Origin: Bacteroidales bacterium | GTDB lineage: Bacteria > Bacteroidota > Bacteroidia > Bacteroidales > UBA12077 | Length of the DNA stretch: 64,000 nt | Assembly (NCBI GenBank): GCA_016342685.1 | Contig: JAEINU010000001.1 | Coordinates: forward strand, 620,001 to 684,000 | Direction: 5' to 3' | Shown here: positions 55,635 through 61,183 of the stretch, piece by piece | How the letters are laid out: the number at the start of each line of letters is the position of its first letter | Numbering within the stretch: position 1 is the first letter of the stretch | Made by a program: the position numbers and the translations under genes | The notes under the pieces: generated by a model | Told to the model about the DNA's origin: nothing | Seen by the model: the letters and a program-made list of their open reading frames with translations, nothing else | Database searches by the model: none

Positions 55635-57135
55635 GTATTCTTTTTTTATCTATCTCTGCTAGATGAACATTATACAATACTGTTTCAGAAGCCATTGGTG
55701 CACTATACCTTTGAGGTTGTTCCCACCACCATTCCGGATTATAACAGTTTTGAATCTTCATATCTTCATAACCTTTCGCAGAACCTTGCCCAGGTATACC
55801 GACAAAAACATAATTTAACTGAGATAGTCTTAAACTATAACCACCCGATTTATGATAATCTTCCCATTTTCGTAACATATCCCATGCACCTGCATTAATA
55901 AGGTAATCATAGAGTCTTTTTGATGGGAACCATGGAACTCCCATACCAAATGATGCAAGTGCTATTACATATTTTTTATCATTAAATTTATCAAGTGCAA
56001 TAGCAAGATCATCAAACATTTCTTTACTCCTTTCATACATTTCTTCAAATGATAACCAGAACAGTTTACTAAAAACAACATTTTTTTTAGCAATCTCAAA
56101 TATAACAGCTTGAAATCCACATGATTTAGATCCTTTTTGTGGATTTTCAGGTTTTATTATATTACCATTAAGCTGGATCATAGCAGCTTTTAATTTTGAC
56201 TCTAAATAAAAATTAAATTTTATATAATCTTTAAGCGCTAAATTTAAAGCAGCTCTTCGTGGATCTGCAACACCAAAGAGTTCTGATATTTCTCTCAAGT
56301 CGTAATGAACAATTCCTGGATTTTCCGCTGCATTTTTATTCCAGTCTTTATATATCTCATAAAAATTTGACTTAAATTCTGGAGAAATAATCTGAAGTCC
56401 ATCTAGTATTTCCTGTGTTCCTCCTTTAGCAAGGATTTTAACAGTTCTATTATTTACCCACTCTTCACCTACTTTTTCCCAATCGGCATCAGCATGTGCC
56501 CCGAATTTATTTAAGGCAGCACCAAACTCAAGTTTTGCTTTTACTTTAATTTCTTCCTTTGAGTAACCGTGACTTTTTTTAACAATAATATTGTAATAAA
56601 GTCGTGAACCGGTTGAAGCTCCAACTACAAAATGAGTTCCGTATTTACGGAAAATTGAGAAAAACAATGAAGCATTTTCAGTTGTATATTCCGCAGGAAT
56701 AACATCTATTAAGTCTGTACGAATACTTGATGTAACTTCTGTTGTCGAAGTATCCATTAATTTTACTGACCAATCCTTCCATTTCGATTCCATAATACAA
56801 TACATATATTCGGAATCCGACTTTGTCATTTCAGAGAAAGAGGCTGAAAATTGACCTCCAAATCCCTTATACATGCCATCAATGCCAGCATCAGCTGAGA
56901 ATTTTTCACTAAATTCATTCTTATCAGAATAAACATGCGCTTCACCACTGCCTTCCCTTATTTCGCTCACATTTACATTTTTTGGAACAGCATATGTAAC
57001 ACCTGCAGCAGAAGTAAACTCAACATCAGAGTCATCCATTTTAAAAAGTTGAAACTTTTTCGATCTTTCTGTATAGTCACCCCATATGTCAAAAGACCAA
57101 CCCAGAGTTCCTACGCCTACAATTTGATTTGCCAT
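55609..57135 (-). CDS. MACPF pore-forming protein with ILEI-like C-terminal domain
   Basis: This 508-residue protein has a membrane-attack-complex/perforin domain in about residues 40-320. The signature KYGTHFVVGASTGSRLYYN is at 164-182, flanked by helical clusters that would form the membrane hairpins. From about 340 to 450 the pattern SCGFQAVIFEIAKK, KKYVIALASFGMG and LNYVFVGIPGQG resembles the ILEI/FAM3 domain. There is no N-terminal signal peptide, unlike the secreted MACPF toxins of gut Bacteroides. It probably forms pores in target membranes after release or export by another route. Confidence 0.85.
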   Translation of the reverse strand: MANQIVGVGTLGWSFDIWGDYTERSKKFQLFKMDDSDVEFTSAAGVTYAVPKNVNVSEIREGSGEAHVYSDKNEFSEKFSADAGIDGMYKGFGGQFSASFSEMTKSDSEYMYCIMESKWKDWSVKLMDTSTTEVTSSIRTDLIDVIPAEYTTENASLFFSIFRKYGTHFVVGASTGSRLYYNIIVKKSHGYSKEEIKVKAKLEFGAALNKFGAHADADWEKVGEEWVNNRTVKILAKGGTQEILDGLQIISPEFKSNFYEIYKDWNKNAAENPGIVHYDLREISELFGVADPRRAALNLALKDYIKFNFYLESKLKAAMIQLNGNIIKPENPQKGSKSCGFQAVIFEIAKKNVVFSKLFWLSFEEMYERSKEMFDDLAIALDKFNDKKYVIALASFGMGVPWFPSKRLYDYLINAGAWDMLRKWEDYHKSGGYSLRLSQLNYVFVGIPGQGSAKGYEDMKIQNCYNPEWWWEQPQRYSAPMASETVLYNVHLAEIDKKRIHEKAQTKG

Positions 57136-57193
57136 ATATATATATCATTTTTAAGTTAATAAAAAACTATTTTTTCAATGAATAATTTCTTCC

Positions 57194-57451
57194 CTATATT
57201 CCACTAGCTTCAAAAGGAACTTTAATGGTAATATCTTCAATTTCATCTTGTTTTCTTCTTCAATATCTCCTTTTTTACTCCTAACATTTTGTCATTAAAT
57301 TTTGATTGACCAAAAGCTGTTACCATATAAGCTATGTTTTTAATGATAACAATTTGGAAACCATTCGTTACAACAATTGAAAATGACTCTTCATTGCTTA
57401 ATAATTGCTATCCTTCTGCGTATACTCAGTATATTTAAATGTAATGAACAT
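57194..57451 (-). pseudogene. Small gene disrupted by two frameshifts
   Basis: On the minus strand, protein-like sequence starts at ATG 57451 (MFITFKYTEYTQKDSN). It continues in a second frame (EESFSIVVTNGFQIVIIKNI through MVTAFGQSKFND) and ends back in the first frame (DEIEDITIKVPFEASGI, stop at 57194). First and last parts share a frame, so two compensating indels would restore an 85-residue product. I do not recognise it. It lies 58 nt before the MACPF start. Confidence 0.4.
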
Positions 57452-57600
57452 AAATATTATTCTTTCTATTTTTGTATTTTATTCAATTCAAATTAAAATG
57501 CCCATTTATTTATCAATATTTCCTAATAAAATGAAAATTACTTTTCTACACACTATATGTCATAATTCAGAGTTTATCACTGATCAGAATTTATCTGAAA

Positions 57601-58125
57601 TCAAATTTTATTAGCTGTCATATTAAGACTAATTGGCACATTTTTAAACCAAGCAACGCTAGCATCCTCAAATAATCCAAAGTTTTCGACTTTCTGAATA
57701 TTTACAAATCCGGCTTTAGTAAGATAATGAACAAGTAAGTCTTTGTTGAATCCCATAAAATGATAATCGTATTCATTTTCATGACCACCAAAGATAATTC
57801 GCATGACAAAAAATCGTTCATCTAGTGTTAATTCGTTTTTTGAAAGAAACAATTGCGCAAGAATTTCCATATCCGGAACACTTACATATATTTTTCCATT
57901 TTTATTTAAAACACGGTACCACTCCTTCAAAGCAACTTCTAACTCATTTACATAATCGAAATGTTCAATGACATGTGATGCATAAATTTCAGAGAAAGTA
58001 TTATTTTTGAATCTTGATAAATTTTTGGCATTACCAATATGATCAACATAATCTGCTGGTACAATATTAAATACCTCCCAAGTGAGGGATTCAACATTAG
58101 CACCGATATGCAATTTTCTAATCAT
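57601..58125 (-). CDS. Small SAM-dependent methyltransferase (methyltransferase type 11)
   Basis: This 174-residue protein starts with RKLHIGANVESLTW, a variant of motif I common in short predicted methyltransferases of surface-polysaccharide and peptide clusters. The core includes FSEIYASHVIEHFDY and WYRVLNKNGKIYVSVPD. The substrate is unknown. It lies downstream of the peptide gene and its hairpins, on the same strand, and could act on the peptide or on a sugar. Confidence 0.82.
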   Translation of the reverse strand: MIRKLHIGANVESLTWEVFNIVPADYVDHIGNAKNLSRFKNNTFSEIYASHVIEHFDYVNELEVALKEWYRVLNKNGKIYVSVPDMEILAQLFLSKNELTLDERFFVMRIIFGGHENEYDYHFMGFNKDLLVHYLTKAGFVNIQKVENFGLFEDASVAWFKNVPISLNMTANKI

Positions 58126-58271
58126 GTTATTTGAAAAAAATATTAATTACTTTTTTTTCTTAATAGTAGCTTTCCTAAAATTCTAACAAGTTTAAATGTT
58201 AACATAGTCAGAATAAACTGATCTCTATTCCCAATCTTTCCTGTTTACTTTCTCTTAATATTTTTAAACGC

Positions 58272-58298
58272 CCCCTTGACATAACTAATGTCATGGGG
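58272..58298 (-). terminator. GC-rich hairpin downstream of the peptide gene
   Basis: Arms ccccttgacat and atgtcatgggg pair around a 5-nt loop with one mismatch. On the minus strand the following DNA is only moderately T-rich, so it may attenuate rather than fully stop transcription. Confidence 0.6.
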
Positions 58299-58300
58299 AC

Positions 58301-58360
58301 ATCTTTATTCTATTTCGATTTATTATTGCATTTAATAAAGTTACAAATCGAAATAAAGAT
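58301..58360 (-). other. Stem-loop directly after the peptide stop codon
   Basis: The arm at 58345-58360 pairs over 16 bp with 58301-58309 plus 58315-58321, leaving a 5-nt bulge and a 23-nt loop. The arm ends in the stop codon of the peptide gene. It should protect the 3' end of the short transcript. Confidence 0.65.
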
Positions 58361-58467
58361 TAACCTTGAGGTTTGTTATGACCACAAGCTCCACAACCTT
58401 CATCGCTACTTGTTCGTATAAAAGTAGACCAGTTGTTCAATGTTTTTTCCCATTTAATTTTTAACAT
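58360..58467 (-). CDS. Putative RiPP precursor peptide, 35 residues, Cys-containing core
   Basis: A 35-residue peptide starts 12 nt after the stop of the radical SAM gene. GGAGG lies 4 nt before its ATG, an ideal ribosome-binding site, which decides the start. The N-terminal half is a charged, Trp-containing leader (MLKIKWEKTLNNWSTFIRT); the C-terminus SSDEGCGACGHNKPQG has two cysteines in a CGAC pattern, glycines and a histidine. This order, a maturase followed by a short peptide with a Gly/Cys-rich tail, is that of ribosomally made, modified peptides (RiPPs). The family is not one I recognise. A stem-loop follows at once. Confidence 0.75.
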   Translation of the reverse strand: MLKIKWEKTLNNWSTFIRTSSDEGCGACGHNKPQG

Positions 58468-58479
58468 AATACCTCCTTT

Positions 58480-59814
58480 TTATTGTTTTAATATTGGGTT
58501 ATAAAGCCATTTGTTAATTCTAATTAACTTATGATAAAAATCTTGCTTAAACTCTTCACTACAAATGAGTTTACCCATATTACCTGAGTTTTTAATTCCT
58601 GATATTCTGCAATCTCCACCACAAAAATATCTTATATCGCAATTTTTACATGGTTCAGTATATTCTACCCTGTAAGATGTATAAAAAGCTTTGAGTTTAT
58701 CTAATATTTGGGATAAGGAATCCTGACAGATATTCCCTACTTCAATATCAGAATCAAAACATAACTTAACACTTCCATCCCAAAATACACCTAAGCTTTT
58801 TCCAATTCCACAACTAGGCCTTCTCCAATTTGGTTTTAACGCAGTTGCATCCATTTTATCAAAGTAATTAGGTTCAATATATGTATCACAGATTTTATTA
58901 ATTACATTTTTGTATTTTTTATCTTCATTACTATTGAGCTCATTCACATTTCTTCCTTTAAGTAATTTAGGCGTAATTTTCACAGTAATTTTATTATTAG
59001 AAATATTTTTTAAATCGGAATAAAATTTCTCAAAGTCATTATAAAATTCATATAAAGTTTCAGGTATCGGTGTCATTGCAACAAAAAGCTTCAGGTTTCT
59101 TTTACCTAAATATTTTATAAACTTTAATGATCGTTTAAAAGTTCCTTTTCCTCTAACATAGTCATGTATTTTCTCATTGGGTCCGTCAATACTAACCTGA
59201 ACTTCATCACATAGTTTTTCAATTTTACTGAAGTCATCTTTGCTAAAAATAGTTCCGTTCGTAAGTAAGATTACTTTTAGAGAAAGTTCCTTTGCATATG
59301 TAGCTATTTCATAAAAACCCTCATATAAAACTGGTTCACCACCTGAAAATATTATATTTTTACCTCCATTTTCTTTAAATTCTTTTAAAAAGTATTTCCA
59401 CTGAACCACAGTTAATTCATTTTTGTTTTTTTTATCAGCTTCAATATAACAATGCCGACATCGTAAATTGCATTCGTGAGTTAAATACAAAGTAGCATTT
59501 CTCAATATGTCTCTTTCATTTACTTGCACATCTTTATAATATTGTTTATCCTCAATTTGAATAAGAAATTTTTGGATATTTAACATAGTATCTTCCTTTG
59601 TTATTTTTTTAGTGAAGTAGGTTATTACTTCACTAATATTCTTACCAGCCTTAAATTGAAGATACATATTGTATTCAATTTTATTTAAAACTAGCCAGTT
59701 AGCATTTTTCTCAGCAATCACTAATATATCTTCTTCGATTTTATGAATAGTTTGTTTTTCAGGAAATATAAATTTATTCTCTAAAGAAAATGTTTTCTCA
59801 TGAACTTTTCCCAT
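58480..59814 (-). CDS. Radical SAM/SPASM peptide maturase with PqqD-like N-terminal domain
   Basis: This is a 444-residue enzyme. Residues about 15-95 resemble a PqqD-type peptide-recognition domain. The radical SAM motif is CNLRCRHC with Cys115, 119 and 122, followed by FSGGEP. The C-terminal SPASM domain supplies the auxiliary-cluster cysteines (335, 352, 389, 392, 398, 402, 418; for example CKNCDIRYFCGGDC). Such enzymes cross-link Cys or other side chains in peptide substrates. A strong AAGGAG site lies 9 nt before the ATG. The candidate peptide gene follows after 12 nt. Upstream is an inverted repeat that may be an operator. Confidence 0.92.
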   Translation of the reverse strand: MGKVHEKTFSLENKFIFPEKQTIHKIEEDILVIAEKNANWLVLNKIEYNMYLQFKAGKNISEVITYFTKKITKEDTMLNIQKFLIQIEDKQYYKDVQVNERDILRNATLYLTHECNLRCRHCYIEADKKNKNELTVVQWKYFLKEFKENGGKNIIFSGGEPVLYEGFYEIATYAKELSLKVILLTNGTIFSKDDFSKIEKLCDEVQVSIDGPNEKIHDYVRGKGTFKRSLKFIKYLGKRNLKLFVAMTPIPETLYEFYNDFEKFYSDLKNISNNKITVKITPKLLKGRNVNELNSNEDKKYKNVINKICDTYIEPNYFDKMDATALKPNWRRPSCGIGKSLGVFWDGSVKLCFDSDIEVGNICQDSLSQILDKLKAFYTSYRVEYTEPCKNCDIRYFCGGDCRISGIKNSGNMGKLICSEEFKQDFYHKLIRINKWLYNPILKQ

Positions 59815-59970
59815 CGTTTATTTCTCCTTCTTTGATTAACACCTAACTGATTTTTCTTAATACAATTTGTTAATTTTTCATCTGTTTTTTCTTTAACAAA
59901 ATTGATGAATAAACCAGAAATTTTTAAGGTAGGAAATACTTGTTTGAAAAAACGGGTATAAATTCTATAG

Positions 59971-60015
59971 AATGTAATTTATACCTAGTTTTTACAAATA
60001 GGTATAAATTACATT
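59971..60015. promoter_or_regulatory. Perfect 16-bp inverted repeat, possible operator or terminator
   Basis: Arms aatgtaatttatacct (59971-59986) and aggtataaattacatt (60000-60015) pair perfectly around 13 nt. A further direct copy of ggtataaatt lies at 59955-59964. It separates the response regulator gene from the maturase gene. It may terminate the first, but it lacks a clear T tail, so a protein-binding site is as likely. Confidence 0.6.
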
Positions 60016-60062
60016 GTAAATAAATAAAGTAATTTCAATTATTGATATGAGATAATCTGTAG

Positions 60063-60737
60063 TTATAGAGTAATCTGTTTTATTGGATCAATTATTTTAT
60101 TTAGTATGGCGTATATTACTAAACCTGCAGTGTTTTTTGCACCTGTTTTTAATAATAAATTTGTTCGGTGACCATCCACTGTCCTTTTTGATATGCACAT
60201 TATTTCTGAAATATCTTTTGCTGTTTTTTGTTGACAGATTAAATAGAGTACTTCTTTTTCGCGATCAGATAATTGTATCTCTTCGTATAAGGATGGTTGC
60301 GGAATTTTTGAAGATAATTGTTTTCTTAATATATTAATTTGATCTTCCATAAAATAATAATCTTTTTCAGCTACCTCCATTATAATATTAACTAATTTAT
60401 CTGGTGAAATACCTTTTGGAATAAACGCATTAACACCTGATTTTAACATATAACCCATTAAGGATTTTTTGTAATAAGATGATATTACAATTATCTTAAT
60501 ATCTGGAAAATCTTGTTTTAAATCTTTTATTTTTTCTAAAGTATTCGTTTGTTTAAAACGGAAATCGAGCAATATAATATCAGGACGTAATTTATTTGTA
60601 GCTAATTTGAGTAAAAACTCATCACCGTTAGTTGCAGTAATTACCACAGATATAGTTTCTGTTTTTTTGAAGAAACTTTGTAGTAATTCGACTAATAATT
60701 CTTCGTCATTTATAATTGCTAAATTAATTTTAGCCAT
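60063..60737 (-). CDS. NarL/LuxR-type response regulator
   Basis: This 224-residue regulator has a receiver domain with Asp58 (IILLDFRF) as probable phospho-acceptor; the early acidic pocket reads IINDEE, with Asn in place of the first acid. A LuxR-type helix-turn-helix follows at about residues 155-215 (LSDREKEVLYLICQQKTAKD, ISKRTVDGHRTNLLLKTGA). No kinase gene is adjacent. It lies upstream of the maturase on the same strand and may control the peptide genes through the nearby inverted repeat. Confidence 0.9.
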   Translation of the reverse strand: MAKINLAIINDEELLVELLQSFFKKTETISVVITATNGDEFLLKLATNKLRPDIILLDFRFKQTNTLEKIKDLKQDFPDIKIIVISSYYKKSLMGYMLKSGVNAFIPKGISPDKLVNIIMEVAEKDYYFMEDQINILRKQLSSKIPQPSLYEEIQLSDREKEVLYLICQQKTAKDISEIMCISKRTVDGHRTNLLLKTGAKNTAGLVIYAILNKIIDPIKQITL

Positions 60738-61183
60738 TCTTTACTTTTTAGTTATTGTACTTTGGTATTGAATGTTCTACATCCATAGTTTGCTTAAAGC
60801 AAATAAGTTATTAATTCAATATCTTTTGAAGTTTTGTTTACGGAGGAGCCCGATCACTGAAATATAAGAATACCTTATCCATATTAAACGATATCATTTA
60901 ATGAATAAAAAGTACTCCCAAATGTTCAATGCGCTCTTTAGTAGGATTCTGAATTACGCAAGTTAATAAATTATCTTATAAATTGAAAATTAAATGATTA
61001 CAATAAGTATTTATGGTTTGTAAAATAAATTGGGATTAATACCAAACAAAGACAGGAAAGATTCAATGTATATGTTTAGACAATTTTGTAACTTAATCTT
61101 AACAATTGAAATTGTATTAAGGTAAGATTAAGTTTTTATTCAATAACAAATACAAAAAACTTCTTGTTATTAAGTTCAATATT
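60738..61183. other. Intergenic region with two stem-loops
   Basis: This spacer holds a long hairpin (61090-61101 with 61123-61134, plus an inner acaatt/aattgt stem), whose T-rich tail points to the plus strand. A second, weaker hairpin (61142-61149 with 61164-61171) lies just after the stop of the thioester protein gene. I see no gene. The response regulator promoter must lie in its left part but no consensus is evident. Confidence 0.55.

Noticed and set aside
55609-57135. The MACPF protein as a secreted BSAP-type toxin
   Set aside because: There is no signal peptide or lipobox, and the C-terminal domain differs, so the secreted gut-Bacteroides model does not fit directly.
59815-59970. A minus-strand open stretch between the inverted repeat and the maturase (for example FPTLKISGLFINFVKEKTDE)
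   Set aside because: It has no usable start codon and overlaps the maturase ribosome-binding site and start in another frame. It is probably a chance frame in AT-rich DNA.
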